Shown: one piece after another, positions 11,076 to 23,132 of the stretch
Layout of the letters: the number at the start of each line of letters is the position of its first letter
How positions within the stretch are numbered: position 1 is the first letter of the stretch
Assembly: GCA_930367215.1 (NCBI GenBank)
Contig: OV884060.1
Span: forward strand, 99,410,151-99,474,150
Length of the DNA stretch: 64,000 nucleotides
DNA from: Pollenia angustigena
Lineage: Eukaryota; Arthropoda; Insecta; Diptera; Polleniidae
Direction of reading: 5' to 3'
The notes under the pieces: generated by a model
Database searches by the model: none
What the model saw: the letters and a program-made list of their open reading frames with translations, nothing else
What the model was told of the DNA's origin: nothing
Position numbers and translations under genes: made by a program

Positions 11076-13336
11076 CTATTGGATCTTGCAAATACCTACT
11101 ATTCGATTGTATAAATAAGATGGTTCCTTTGTATATATGATTTTGTGCATCATGACAAGTATTTTCATATCCATAAAATTTTTAAAAGATATTTTGTAAA
11201 GTTTGTTTGAAAATGACGATATGTGATCATATCTGCGTAAACCGTATACATATCTTATAATGTTATTATATGTTTTGTGTAGTATGTTATTACTTGCAGA
11301 GTCACAGCTAGTGAAAATTTCACTACCATATACTAATTGAGGTATTAAATATGTTTTTGCTATCAAAATTATAGTATCAAGAGGTGTAAAAAATTGTGAA
11401 GGCCATAATTCTCGTAACCTTAGGTATGTATTTGCAGCGGCTTTTCTGATGTGGCTTGACCAATCCAAGTTGTTGTTAAAAATGACACCAATATTTTTTG
11501 CAGATGATACACATTCAACCTTCTGGTTATTTAGCAAAATATCAAAGTTCGAGTTTACCCGAGTGGTTTTTTTGTGTATAATAAGGCATTTTGACTTATG
11601 AGGATTAATTAAAAGTTTGTTGGCTGTGGCCCAGTTGTAGATGTTGTTCAAATCAGTATTCAACTTTTCTACATTTTCTTCAATAAGCTGTACCGTACTA
11701 TCAATGTATATTTGCACATCATCTGCATACATGTGGACCTTTGTATATTTAAGACATTGTGGTAAGTCATTTACATACATTGAGAACAATAGTGGCCCCA
11801 AAATTGATCCTTGTGGAACTCCTTTAGAAACTGGGATGAAAGATGAATATCCATTATTTAAGAATACCGATTGGCGTCTATTTGATAAATACGATTTGAG
11901 TAATCTGTTAGATGTTGAGGAAAATCGAAACAATTTTTGTAGTTTAATACTCAACATGGAGTGGTCAACAGTGTCGAAAGCTTTTGAGTGATCCAGTAGT
12001 ACAAGAATATTTAACTTTCCCATATCAATGTCCATACGAATATCTTCACACAGGTTAATTAAAGCAGTAACACAATTATGCTTCGATCGGAATCCAGATT
12101 GAATTGGTGTTAAGTTGTGTTGAATGTTAATATATTTTTTGCCAATTCCGATATCATGAATTGCTTGCCATGTCTTTTTGCTAGTTGCAGCATTTTGGAA
12201 TCTTTCAGCATAAAATCGAATTTTAGCTTTTCTTATTTCTCGAGTTACTTCAGCTCTAAGTCTTCGGTAGTCGTTATATAGCTGTGGGATTTTAAAACGT
12301 TTCCATCGAGAGTAAGATAAATCTCTTTGCTTTATCCGGTTGCTTATTGCTGTGCAGAACCATGGTCGAGTGCCTTGATTTATGATTTTTGTTTTTTGCG
12401 GTATAAATAAATCTTACAAATAGGTAATTTTATCTTCGAAAAATGATATTTGTTCATTTACAGATGCCATGTGGTAAATAGAGTTCCAGGTAATATTTGA
12501 AAAATGTTCATGCAGAGCTTGATAATTAACATGTTTGAAGTCACGATACGTAAATTTTTGATCAAAGTGGTTTAGGCTGAAGTCATATGTGGTAAAAATA
12601 AGATCATGCTTCGAGAAACAAGGAACAGATAGCTGATCATATAACAGAACTTTGGATTTATTACAAACAAGAAACAAGTCGAGCAGCGTGTTTGACGACG
12701 GAGAAAAATGAGTAGGTACAGAACGTTAGGAAAAGTTGTTTCAGTTAGTAAGTTTGCATTAAAATCACCGGCAATAACAGTATCAGCATATGAGAGAGAA
12801 AGTTCTCCTAGATAGTTAAGAAAAGTATCGGTGGGCACATTACAATGAGGTCGGTATACACATCCTAGCAGTAATTTGTTACCATTTGATGTAATTTCAA
12901 TAAATATATATTCAATTTTGTCTGCATTAGACAGGTTGTTATTTCTATTCAGGGATATGCTGGAGGATATAAAACGACATTTAATATTATTTTTTATAAA
13001 AATTGCAACACCGCCACCACGCGTTATTCGGTCAGCTCTAAACGTTCTGTATCCATCAAGATTTATAAAGCTGTTAGGTGTAGTTTCATTAAGCCAAGTT
13101 TCCGATACGCAAATAACATCTACAGATGAGTTTTCGAAGAATAATCTGAACTCGTCAATTTTATTGTTTAAACTTTGAGCATTGATATGAGATATGTGAA
13201 TACCATTTTTAATTTTGGTTAGAACATGTAACATATTCATTGATCCATCATTGGAACTAGTACGAATGTAATGTTGTAAGTTTAGTATGATTTTGTGGTT
13301 TAGATAGCAAACAAACAACAACGAAGATAAATACAA
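11076..13336 (-). pseudogene. C1 ORF2: endonuclease-reverse transcriptase, internally deleted
   Basis: Reading leftwards from about 13336: the endonuclease part has HISHINAQSLNNKIDEF, VICVSETWLNE, VIAGDFNANLL and, after a frameshift near 12730, FSKHDLIFTTYDF (the SDH-type catalytic His-Asp). The linker then runs to about 12135, where GIGKKYIN is joined directly to LTPIQSGFRSKHNC. In C2 about 180-190 residues separate these two points, so RT motifs 0-2 are deleted. The rest is clear: LLDHSKAFDTVDHSML (motif A), GVPQGSILGPLLFSMY (B), MYADDVQIYI (C), ending at 11076. The protein resembles fly CR1-clade ORF2. It is not functional as read. Confidence 0.87.
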
Positions 13337-13458
13337 AATGTTTTATAGATGAAAAAATTATCAATATTTCTAAAATAATTGCATAACAAATTAAATTTAA
13401 AAAGTTAACATTTAAATAAAAATAAAAATAACTAATGATACAATGAGAATAAAATATA

Positions 13459-14448
13459 CTATTGAGAAGTTTTGTTAGAATACATATTGAAAGAATCGTT
13501 GCTATGTGGTACATTGTTAGCTGGAAGAAAAAACTCATTCAGCTGTTGGAGGTTGTCTATACGAATAGGTTGTTCAGTATTATCATTTTTAACATAAACT
13601 AATCCACGCATAGTGAAAACTGATCTAAGGTGATTACTCCTCTTGAGCCGTAAAGCTGATATAAAGATGCTGTAGTTCGTTGAAGTAAGGTTTTCGTTGA
13701 TGTAAATAGGATCATCAGATTTATATCGCTCAGAGTTACCCGACTTAAAGCCAATATGCTTGAGCATTAAAGAACACCGATTAGCTTTTCTAAATCCAGC
13801 TAAAGATTTTAATAAAAAATTTTTATCGTATGGAGACATAAGTTTCACAATAATAACAGCATCAGGTGAATTGCTTCTGTTTTTATTGTTTCTGTTTTGT
13901 AAACGATAGATGGCCTTTACAGAGGGGGTTTTAATATCCAAAGTGTAACAAATGTCATCAAAGATTCCCGGTAGATCTTCATTATCATAAAATGGGATAC
14001 CATTAATACGTAGGTCACAAGCAACTAGGGAGTTTTCCTGTCTAAGGTGCTGTAATTTAAGTTCGTTCAAGTCGGATTTTAGTGATGTTATTTCATCCGA
14101 TACACTTTCTAATTTGGATACTCTTGTGGTGACATCAATTAAGCTTTTTTTGAGCTCAATCATATTATCCTCAATTTGTTAAATTTTGCTTAATATTCGA
14201 TGCTCGCTCTCCATCACTAACGTTTTCATTAACTTGGTGAATGCTTCCGTTTGTTTTTCAAATCTCGAGTCTAGCAACTGTAGTAAACGGAATGGAGAGT
14301 CGATATTAGAAAGACGCGGAGTTTTACATATGTTCTCATAAATGTTTTTTTGGAGTTCAGCACGTTCACGTTTAGGTGCTTTGGTATTAACGACAGGAGA
14401 CGTTTTTTCTTGAGTAGGAGATACTTCTAGCTGCGATGTGTTATTCAT
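13459..14448 (-). pseudogene. C1 ORF1: coiled-coil RNA-binding protein with one in-frame stop
   Basis: The likely ATG is at 14448 (MNNTSQLEVSP), which ignores an upstream in-frame extension. The frame is continuous to 13459, about 330 codons, with a single TAA at 14179-14181 between ILSKI and QIEDNMIELKKS. A heptad-like coiled coil (IELKKSLIDVTTRVSKLE) precedes a globular part (DLRINGIPFYDNEDL, AIYRLQNRN, FLLKSLAGFRKAN, DPIYINENLT, FTMRGLVYVK). This layout matches the ORF1 proteins of insect CR1/Jockey-type LINEs that carry an FP25-like domain, thought to bind element RNA. C2 encodes a homologue. Confidence 0.8.
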
Positions 14449-14954
14449 ATCGTTGTTATGTGTTTGTAATTTAAACAATAGTAATTGGAAATGGTGTAAA
14501 TTAACTTTATTTAATTTTAATGCCGCCCTAAGGTATGCTACAATTTTTAATTCAATAAATATAAAGCAGCACCAATAACCAAAGGTTTTGAAACAAATTA
14601 GAAAGCTGAGCTTTAGATTCAAAAGCGTATATTAAAAGTTTCAATGAATAAAGCTTTTGGTTTGTTTTTATACTTTGACACTAAATGTTGAAAGCAAAGT
14701 AACCGGCAACATACACTTATCAGCTGTTCACAGAGGTTTATTTTGTTTTTTTTGTTTTTGTATATGTATTTAGCAATTTTTTTTTTTTTTTGCAATATTA
14801 ACAAGTTTTTACTTAGAAATTTGTTAATTATGATCACAAATAGACACTTGCTTTTATAAACACTTCGAATATTCACGTTTTTTCTGTCGATTTTTATGTT
14901 CCAAGTTTTATTATTTTGTTTATTGTGCAAAAAATTTTGATTAAGACGGAGCGC

Positions 14955-16459
14955 CAGTGATGTTAACTTTTATTTTTTCATTACCTTGCGGACCTCTTAA
15001 AATTACCTTTTTTAAGAAGAAATTACCTTACGCAAAGATTTTTTTTATCAAAACATTAATATGCTGTTTCCAAATGACAGGCGATTGATTGTGTAGTAAA
15101 ATTTATATTAAAAGCAATAGGTCCATCGCCTGTTAAATGTGTTTTAAGAAAAATTTCAATAGAAAGTTTTGTGTTAAAATAAATTTTTAACAAATTTTTT
15201 TTTATGAATAAGGAAGTAAAATAATTTTGAATAGAATAGGTACATATATGGATAAATCCAAAGTGTTGAACGTAACAGTCGTACGCATCAAAAATGCAAT
15301 AACATTTTAAACAACAAATATTTTTACGTTCTTTTAACCCTAAAATTATAGCACTTAGAGAGCACTGTTATCTATGTTAAAGTTGATGGAGGGCGCGATT
15401 TTAGTTTAAAGATATTGGCAATAAAAGTAGCGGTTCGAACGTGAAAAAAACAGAAGTAGTTTTTGTGGCCATGTATAAAAAGGCGTAATTCAGCGAAACC
15501 TGGCACAATTTTTTAGTCAAACTACTTTCAGAATTTTACGTAGCAATGTAACATTAAAATGTCTTGGTTTGATTCCAAAATCTTCTGTAGTTTCTTTTTT
15601 TTTAAGCCAAAATCTGGGTCGATACGTGACCTTTCGAACGTGAAATTTTTTCCGTAATAATTTAACTGAATAATGATTAAAATAAAATAAAAATTTACCG
15701 TTAATCCGAATAACATATTTCCCTTCGAACTTTTCCTTAGATTACAGACCATGTAAGAAATTTTTTTTGGAATAATTTTTATCAAATATCACCTCTTTTA
15801 ATAAAGATAAATATTAAAGGAAACATACAATAAAACATTCTCACATATAAGAAATTACGTTTGCACAAATTTGCAGTCTGATTGTTCATCTAAGTGAACA
15901 AATTTATGAGTAAATTTATAAAATTAGTAAAATCTAAATATTTCTTTATAACAATATCGTAAAATAATCAGCTTTTAATAACTTTTAAATTTTCGGCCAC
16001 AGTGGACCTTTTGACGGATATGCCCATATGTATATTCATTCAACTCAAAATATTTTTATTTAATACGCTTAGCGTACATATCGCACTGGTTGCTCTAAAG
16101 AGAGTCAGCTCAAATTTTTAAATTTTTACTTTTTGCAAGAAATCGATGAACAGTGGTCATATCTACGCACGGTAAAAATCTGATATCAAAAAATAAAATA
16201 CTATTTCTATACTTGTCTTATCGGTTTTACGAAAAAATTTGCAGAAACATAATAAAAGTTCTTAATTTTTTGTTATAAAATTTTTCTATGAAAATCACCT
16301 CGCAAAAGTTAAAATTATAAAACCTACTTATGTAAGTATAAGTATACCAAAAATCCAAATTTCTTTAAATTACCGTATTTTAAAAAAAATTACCTTGCTA
16401 CCTTTTGCGGCGCAAAATAACCCTAAAAAAGGGTAATTACCGTACGGTTAACATCACTG
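14955..16459. mobile_element. hAT-like non-autonomous element E1
   Basis: The ends are CAGTGATGTTAAC and its reverse complement GTTAACATCACTG (13 bp perfect), flanked by the 8-bp duplication CGGAGCGC at 14947-14954 and 16460-16467. CA..G termini and an 8-bp duplication are typical of hAT elements. No transposase is encoded. E2 (21734-22438) is a shorter relative in the opposite orientation. E1 sits inside the 5' UTR of C1 and carries an inner fold-back repeat (about 15241-16030). Confidence 0.9.
15241..16030. repeat. Fold-back repeat N (copy 1), nested in E1
   Basis: The left end reads ATATATGGATAAATCC and the right end, reversed, reads ACATATGGGCATATCC, so the two ends are weak inverted repeats. 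The left 600 bp (15241 to about 15870) recur in reverse orientation at 59860-60310 and 56664-56730. Motifs around TTCGAACGTGAAA occur twice (about 15433 and 15635), with related TTGAACGTAAC near 15267. There is no coding capacity. Limits are approximate. Confidence 0.6.
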
Positions 16460-17239
16460 CGGAGCGCTAACAAAACACGTCTACACTCGACTTTAGATTT
16501 TAATAAAAAATACAAACTAACTATTTTATGTAATCTTTTCATATTTGTTTGTTTTTGACTTTTATTTGATTTTACTAATGTTTAGCGGGTGAAATTATTT
16601 AAAAGAACATGAATAATTTTTTTTAGCTATTGATTACTTAAGTACCCAAATACTTCACACTTTTACAACTCTAAAAAATTAACATAAAAAAAAAAATTTC
16701 AAAAGTTTGTATTTAGCCAAATAAATGCTTCACAAACAAGTTTAATTAATTAATATTTATTCACTTTTTGTTTTGGTTTAATGTTTATTTCAACTTTTCT
16801 TTTATTTAACAATTTTTTTACAATTTGTATGCTTTTTATTTGTTACTTTTGTTTGTTTACCTTTTGAAACATATGTTTTTTTGATTTACTAAATTTTACT
16901 GCAAAAATTTCTGCAGTAAAAATTTGTAAGTACTCAGACAAGAACTGTCACTTTTCGCTCTCAATTTATTTATTTACTTATTTATTTATTTATTTCTTTC
17001 ATTGATTTTCTAATACAACAAGACAAACATATCTTATAATTTACAGTATTAGAATTAGACAAGTTACATATACAAAAGATAACATGTGACAAATTCTTAA
17101 AAGGGATATAAAAAATAAGAAAAAATAAAAAGAAAATACTAATATTTTAAATACTTGTAAAGAGAAAAAAAAAAAAAAATAATAATATATATATTAAGTA
17201 ATTAAAAATAAAACATATGTGTACATTATGTTGAAGGTT

Positions 17240-19965
17240 TTATTTAAGGTACTCAATAAGTAATCTCCTAAATTTTATTGCGTTGTCGGTGCACTGCAAA
17301 TAACTAGGGAGTTGATTCCAGAGACGTATGCTCGAAATAAAGAATTGACATTCTGAAAAATGGGTGCGGTATCGCAATTGTATTAGATATCTCCCCCTTC
17401 TCGATCTTGCAAATCTTAAACGCTCATATAGATACACTGGTTCTTTTGTTACAATTATTTTGTGAAGAAAAATTAAACTTCTAAACTTTAAAATGTTTAT
17501 AAAAGAAATGCCAGTAAGCCGGTGAGAATATGATGATATTCTATCAAACCTCCTTAGGCTATAAGTATATCGGAAAATGTTATTGTAAGTTGTGTTGAGT
17601 TTCCTTACATCGAGGAAGTTACTGGCACCAAAAACTTCCGCTGCATATAATAGTGTTGGTAGAAGATATGCCTTAGCCAGACGAACTCTTATATTTAGTG
17701 GTGTTAAGTGCTGTGTTGGCCATAAAGCGCGCAGCATACCATATATTCTACCACAAGCCTGATTTATATGATCGGTCCAAGTTAAGGTGCTTTTAAACGT
17801 CACTCCGAGATTTCTAGCTGTATTCACAATCTCAATTCTTGAGCCACCAATAACAACATTCACATCTGTCTCAACTCTTACACTTTTCTTGGATATAATT
17901 AAACATTTTGATTTACTCGGGTTGATTCTCAAACCGTTAGCTGATGCCCAGGAAAATATTTGATTCAAGTCAAAATTTATGTGATCTAACCCTGTTAGTA
18001 ATACGTCCCTTGTACAACTATGGTATAACTGAACATCATCAGCATACATTTGAACACAAGAGTATCGCAATTGCTGCGGAAGATCATTAGCATACATTGA
18101 GTATAACAAGGGTCCAAGAATTGATCCCTGTGGAACACCTCTATTTACTGTTAACGGACGAGAAGTTAATTCATTATTCACCACAGATTGACTTCTATCA
18201 GATAAATAGGACTGAATCAAACTAGCTGCAAGTGCCGAAAACCCAAAAAATTTCATCAGTTTCATGCAAAGAATGGAATGATGCACGCTGTCGAATGCCT
18301 TAGAATGATCCAATAGAACCAATATAGAAATTCTGCTGTTATCTAAATTGCCACGAATTTCTTCTACAACATCAGTGAGTGCGGTAATGCAACCATGCTT
18401 TGGTCTGAAACCAGATTGGCGATCAGTAAACAGTCTGTTGTCATTCACGTGTTTATATATTTGTTTATGTAATAAACGTTCAAAAACTTTACTGAAATAT
18501 GCTAGAATAGCTATGGGACGATATTCGCTATTGGTTTTCGGTATTGGAACAATTTTTGCATACTTCCATATAGTTGGAAATATATTGGTCATAATAATGT
18601 TGTTAAAAATATGTGTTACGAAATGAACTATCCAAGGCAAAATGAGTTTTACAAATCTGGGGTCAATTTCATCTAAGCCTATGGAATTTGATTTAACAGC
18701 ATAAAAAGCCTCAACTACTTCTAGTACATCAACACACTGAAAATTAAATTCAACCACAGAATCACCAAGAGGTAAGAGATTATCATAAAAATTCATCCGA
18801 ATAGTGGGATGTTGATTAATGACAAAATTCTCATTCAACGAATTAACGTCGACATCAAATGACCGAATCGTCGATTTTCCAATACCAATTTCTCCTTTAT
18901 GCTTCCATGTTTTCTTGCTGTCTGTAGCAGCGTTAAATTTGTCGAAGTAGTATGAAGACTTGTTACTTTGTATCGTTTCCACATTTTATAACAATTGTCA
19001 CGTCGCTGTATAAGCAATTTAACCTCGTTCGTAAACCATGGCTTTGTATCCCTTCTGAGTTTGTTTCTTCTAATTGGAACACTTTTGTTATACATGTAAA
19101 TAATAGCGTCATTCAAAAATGTTACTTTGCTATCAACAGATGGTAAATAGTACATCTGCTCCCACTCAATATGTTCAAGATCATGTTTCAGAGACAAATA
19201 ATTAATGTTATTGAAATCACGATAGCTAAATATTTTTTCCCGTTGCATAAACGCAAAGTTATAAGATATAAAAACAGCATCATGCCTCGAAAAAGCAGTC
19301 AAAGCTAATTGTTCATAATGTAATACCCTATGTCTTTTACTTACAAAAAACAAATCCAGAAGCGTGGAAGAGGTAGATGTAAAATGTGTTGGCCGAGAAA
19401 CGTTAACCGGAAAGAGATCAAAGACTGACATAGCAGTAGAAAGTTCGGTAGTGACTAGAATATTACTGTTAAAATCCCCTGCGATGACAACATCAGAATA
19501 TGTTGCCGACAAGAGTTGTAGTTTGTCTAATAGTAAATCAAGTTTCCTGTACCTATCTGGCCTATAAACACATCCTAAAATCATCCTATTACCTTGACAG
19601 CTTACCTCAGCAAAAATATATTCAATATCATTACTATCATTACACTTGCAAATAAATTTGCTCGAAACATTATTTTTAAGGTATATTGCAACACCACCAC
19701 CATTTCCTAGTCTGTCTGACCGATAAAGACGATAACCCACCATTCCATACATGTTATCACCTATTTCAGCCTTAAACCACGTTTCCGATACACAGACGGA
19801 ATCAACGCCAGAATTTTCAAAAATGTAACGGAATTCATCCATCTTTGGTAATAAGCTCTGAGCATTTATATGAAATATACTGAAACCCTTCTGTCGATTA
19901 GACAAAAGTCTGACCATGTTATAATTCCCATCTCTGGAATCAATTTGATTAAATAATGCATTCAT
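17240..19965 (-). pseudogene. C2 ORF2: endonuclease-reverse transcriptase with a single frameshift
   Basis: The first frame (19965 to about 18950) starts at MNALFNQID and holds the endonuclease: FSIFHINAQSLLPKMDEF, SVCVSETWFK, VVIAGDFNSNIL, STLLDLFFVS and FSRHDAVFISYNF. The conserved reading shifts once near 18950 (KMWKRYKV to SSYYFDKFNAATDSKKTW) into the second frame, which runs to 17240. The RT there has RQSGFRPKHGCITAL, VLLDHSKAFDSVHHSIL (motif A), GVPQGSILGPLLYSMY (B) and MYADDVQLYH (C). With the shift corrected the protein would be about 900 residues. All catalytic residues that I can identify are present, so a single mutation or an assembly error separates it from an intact gene. Confidence 0.9.
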
Positions 19966-20084
19966 TAATTAAACGACCTAATACAACGCAACATTTAAAA
20001 GGAGATTTTACATGTTTAAACAGGAAAGTTACAGATATATAAAAAGGTTTGTAATTGATAGTATAAAATAAAATTTTAAAATAA

Positions 20085-20952
20085 TTATTCCCGAAAAAGG
20101 TTATTAAGATCCTCAATAAATTCCACCAAGAATGGGTCATCTGTATCAAATTTTTTGACATACACTAGACCGCGCAGGGTAAATGTTGATTTTATTTCTT
20201 TATTTTTTTTCATATTAAGTGCCGCTTTAAATATCTGGTGATTATGAGGTGTTAGATCCTCATTTATATAAATGTTTTAATCGCTTTCAAATCCTGCATG
20301 GCTTAACCGAAGATTGGTTTGGTTTTCCCTTCGAAATTTAGCGATTGATTTTAAAAGAAAATTTTTTTCAAACGGAGATCGCAGTTTTGCAACAATGACT
20401 TCATCCTTCGGGGTATATGGTTTGTTGTTCTTATAAATTTTTTTTAGTCTGTATATGTTATCTATCTGGGGGACAGGTATTTTCATATTGTCGCATATAT
20501 TTTTAAAAATAGTGTATATATTTTCATTTTCATAGTAGGGGATACCAGAAATGCGGACACTACCTGCGACAACTGAGTTTTCATGTTTTAATACTTTTCT
20601 TTTTAGTTCTATTATTTCCTTCTTCATGTCGTTTGTTTCGGAACTCTTCATCTCTAACTTTTCAACTCTTTCACTAATAGCATTGTACTTTCACAGAGCC
20701 TAGTTTACTTTCAATAACAGAGAGAATCCTCTCTTCGCTTTCTTTTATAAAATTTTTAATGAAATCAAAATGTTTTCTTTCACTTTGTGCTATTGAGTTT
20801 TTTATTACCTCTGATGTAATGTTCTCACTCTCTGTAATAAGATCTTTCAAAAAAGCTTTATCTATACTTGATAATTGTTGAACTTTTATATTATTATGTC
20901 TATCAAACGATTCTCTTGCCCGCTTGGCTGACGACTCACTCCTCGTTTCCAT
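20085..20952 (-). pseudogene. C2 ORF1: coiled-coil RNA-binding protein, frameshift and stop
   Basis: It starts at 20952 (METRSESSAKRAR) and reads 92 codons. After a frameshift near 20690-20650 it continues as KKEIIELKRKVLKHENSV, SVRISGIPYYENENI, NIYRLKKI and FLLKSIAKFRREN. A TAA at 20277-20279 interrupts the frame (SHAGFESD, stop, NIYINEDLTPHNHQ), which then runs to the TAA at 20085. It is homologous to C1 ORF1 in order and motifs (FTLRGLVYVKK near the end). It is expected to bind element RNA; here it is inactive as read. Confidence 0.8.
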
Positions 20953-21411
20953 AACTTTATGTTGTTTTCAAACAATTCCTCGTTGTTATGTTTTGGTTTG
21001 TTTGTGTTTTTTTTTTTTTTTATTTCTTTATTTTGTTTGGTTTATTATTTTTGGTTTCCCTTGTTTATTTGTAGGTAGGTATTTAAATTGATTTCCAAAA
21101 ATTTTACAATAGACACTTTTATTAATATTTTAAATTCTTCTTCTAATGTTTTTCTTTTTAAATATACTTTTTGATAGAGAATTTTATACTGAATATTTTA
21201 GTGTGTATTTACTATTATTTAAACACAATATTTATTTTTAATTTTAAAATAAATCACAGCTTATTAAAAACACAACCGACTTCTTGTAATGCTTCTTGCA
21301 TTATTTATGTTCTCATTTACTGCATTTTGTTTACTCGAACGCAATTTCGTAAAATGCAGTAAAGTTTAGTAAAAAATAGTAAAAACTTTTGTGTTCTCGA
21401 ACGCAACTAAT

Positions 21412-21725
21412 CATATTACAGTGGTATCCCGGTTTAACGAATTATATATTGTCAGGACCTTTCATTATATCGAAAAATTAGTTAAATCCCGAAGTTTTTT
21501 TTAATACATTTTTATTAATAAAACAACAATATTTTAATAAAACAAAGTAAATTCGATTGTTTCCATAAAACAAACAAAAAATAAATACTTCATATATTCA
21601 TATTTCCAATTAAATGGGCATTTTGATGTCAACTTTACAAAAATTACGTAAAATTTGAAACAGAAACAAACATTTGTTTTTTAAACAAAAGAAAAAAATT
21701 GTACTTTGTAACGCAAAATTTTTTA
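21412..21725. other. AT-rich spacer
   Basis: I see no gene. The start CAGTGGTATCCCGGTTTAAC near 21419 resembles a pogo/Tigger-type terminus, but I found no matching second end. Confidence 0.4.
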
Positions 21726-21733
21726 TTTTGGAG

Positions 21734-22438
21734 CAGTGATATTAACCGTACGGTAATTAACCTTTTTACGGTAATTTTGAGCCCCAAAAGGTAGCAAGGT
21801 AATTTCATTTAAAAAACGATAATATCAAGATTTGGGTTTTTGATATTATCATACATACTTACATATGAAGGCTTTATGATTTTAACTTTTGAGGGTGATT
21901 TTTAACGGCAATTTTAAAAATAGATGAATGCTATAGAAAAAATTAAGAATGTTATGTTTCTGCAAATGCTTAGGTTACAGTGATAAGTGTAAAATATGAA
22001 ATATTAAATAACTCATTGTATTTTATTAATTTTATTTTAAACTTTTTGTTTGTTTCAAAATCAAAAATTTGTAAGCATTTAACTAGTAATATATTAAAAC
22101 TTTTCATTAGAAGCAAAACTGTTATATATTAATTTTGTATTGAAGGTATATAAAAAAGAACTTTTAAACCAATCGTTTCATCATAAGAAGATGACAAAAT
22201 TGTACTATATTTAACAGTGGGTAGATATGAATTCTGCGTGTCAATTTTTTTCAAAAAGAATTTTAAAAAATTCTGTCTTTTAGTTGAACGATACCAACTC
22301 CGGTCCAAATTTAAATTAAATATGAAAAATATAACACATGTTTAAATTAAAAAACCTTTGCGTGCACTAATTTCTTCTCAAAAACATTAATTTTTAGAGT
22401 GCCGTACGGAAATGAAAAAATAAAAGTTAACATCACTG
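21734..22438. mobile_element. hAT-like MITE E2
   Basis: A 705-bp element with ends CAGTGATATTAAC and GTTAACATCACTG, flanked by the perfect 8-bp duplication TTTTGGAG at 21726-21733 and 22439-22446. Its left end (CCGTACGGTAATT, GGTAGCAAGGTAATTT) matches the right end of E1, so the two are inverted relative to each other. It is non-coding. Confidence 0.92.
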
Positions 22439-22487
22439 TTTTGGAGAGCAAGTATTTTCTTTGTAAGCAGGGGTGCCAGAAGATTTT

Positions 22488-22590
22488 CAGAACGGTTATT
22501 TTGGAATATCTAAAAACTGTTCTACTTTTGACAATTCTGACTCAGATTTGGCTTCGGCGGAATATTTTACATAAAGATTAGGTGTCAAAT
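22488..22590 (+). repeat. Dispersed repeat, copy 2
   Basis: This matches 6873-6968 (GGTTATTTTGGAATATCT, CTTTTGACAATTCTGACT). It carries a short internal insertion (AAAACTGTT) relative to copy 1. It starts about 40 bp after the E2 target site. Confidence 0.6.
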
Positions 22591-22895
22591 TCATTTGGTC
22601 AAAAAACTGTCTGTAGTGTTATCAATTACGAATTTGAAGATAATCAGTCCAATTATAAATATTCCCGGGGAAATGAGCTCCATGGGAATTGGGGTTTTCC
22701 CGGGAATAAAATTCCCCTATTCTAAATAGACGGGGAGAATAAAATTTTGCAAAAAAAAACAAGCGAACAAGTGAAAAATTTATTCATTCCCCTTGAAGGG
22801 AACGCTATCAGTTCCAGTGAATGTAAAAAAAGAATAAAGTTTAAAGATTAAAAGTCAATTTTTAAAAAATTTTTGCTCAAAAATATACACCTTTA
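22591..22895. other. Spacer with CCCGGG-rich inverted blocks
   Basis: There is no gene. The segment 22663-22740 alternates TTCCCGGGGAA, TTTTCCCGGGAATAAAATTCCC and related blocks, possibly the end of an unidentified MITE. Confidence 0.35.
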
Positions 22896-22897
22896 TA

Positions 22898-23130
22898 TGA
22901 GCCGTTTATTTTGAAAGTGGCATTAGTCACTTTTTCAAAAAAAATCGAGTTAATAATAAATATAATAATAATAAATACTGAGAAAAATATCATTATCATG
23001 ATGTATCAAATACAAGTGAATCTTCTCGAAAGTTAGCATCCATATTTTTAAACGTGTTAAAACGCAAACCCTGAAATATCTCGACTTAAAAACCGAAATG
23101 ACTTATGCCACTTTCAAAATAAACGGCTCA
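22898..23130. mobile_element. MITE with TGAGCCGTTTATTTTG ends and TA target
   Basis: A 233-bp element. TGAGCCGTTTATTTTGAAAG and its reverse complement form the ends of an inverted repeat of about 33 bp, flanked by TA (22896-22897 and 23131-23132). A TA duplication fits Tc1/mariner-type mobilisation. It is non-coding. Confidence 0.88.
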
Positions 23131-23132
23131 TA

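Larger units (their letters stand above)
10706..16506 (-). mobile_element. CR1-like non-LTR retrotransposon C1, interrupted by a hAT-like MITE
   Basis: A reverse-strand LINE whose 3' tail is a TAAA-type repeat (top-strand ATTTTATTTATTTATTTG at 10706-10735). Comparison with the empty site at 48.7 kb gives a short target repeat AAAATA at 10700-10705 and 16507-16512; this is A-rich, so the limits are approximate. The 5' UTR at the right is split by the element at 14955-16459. Without it C1 is about 4.3 kb, the same size as C2. ORF1 has one stop and ORF2 has frameshifts and a large deletion, so C1 is dead. Confidence 0.88.
16970..21302 (-). mobile_element. CR1-like non-LTR retrotransposon C2, near full length
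   Basis: A 4.3-kb reverse-strand LINE. The 3' end at the left is a repeat of TTTA units (16970-16998 on the top strand, AAATAAATAAATAA in sense). The target repeat ATTTAT lies at 16964-16969 and 21303-21308, and the empty site is preserved in the sister MITE at 49.2 kb (CAATTTATATTCTC). ORF1 carries a frameshift and a stop; ORF2 carries one frameshift. Its tail type and ORF1 domain match fly CR1-clade elements. C1 is a related but clearly different copy. Confidence 0.9.
10476..21408. mobile_element. MITE of the AGGTGCGTT family, split by two LINE insertions
   Basis: The left part (10476-10705), middle part (16507-16969) and right part (21303-21408) together match the uninterrupted 859-bp MITE at 48447-49305. 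Termini are AGGTGCGTTTGAG and CTCGAACGCAACT, flanked by the 3-bp duplication AAT at 10473-10475 and 21409-21411. The intervening 5.8 kb and 4.3 kb are the CR1-like elements C1 and C2. The original element would be about 0.8 kb without coding capacity. Confidence 0.9.

Noticed and set aside
21419..21470. pogo/Tigger-like left terminus
   Set aside because: No matching right end with a TA flank was found.
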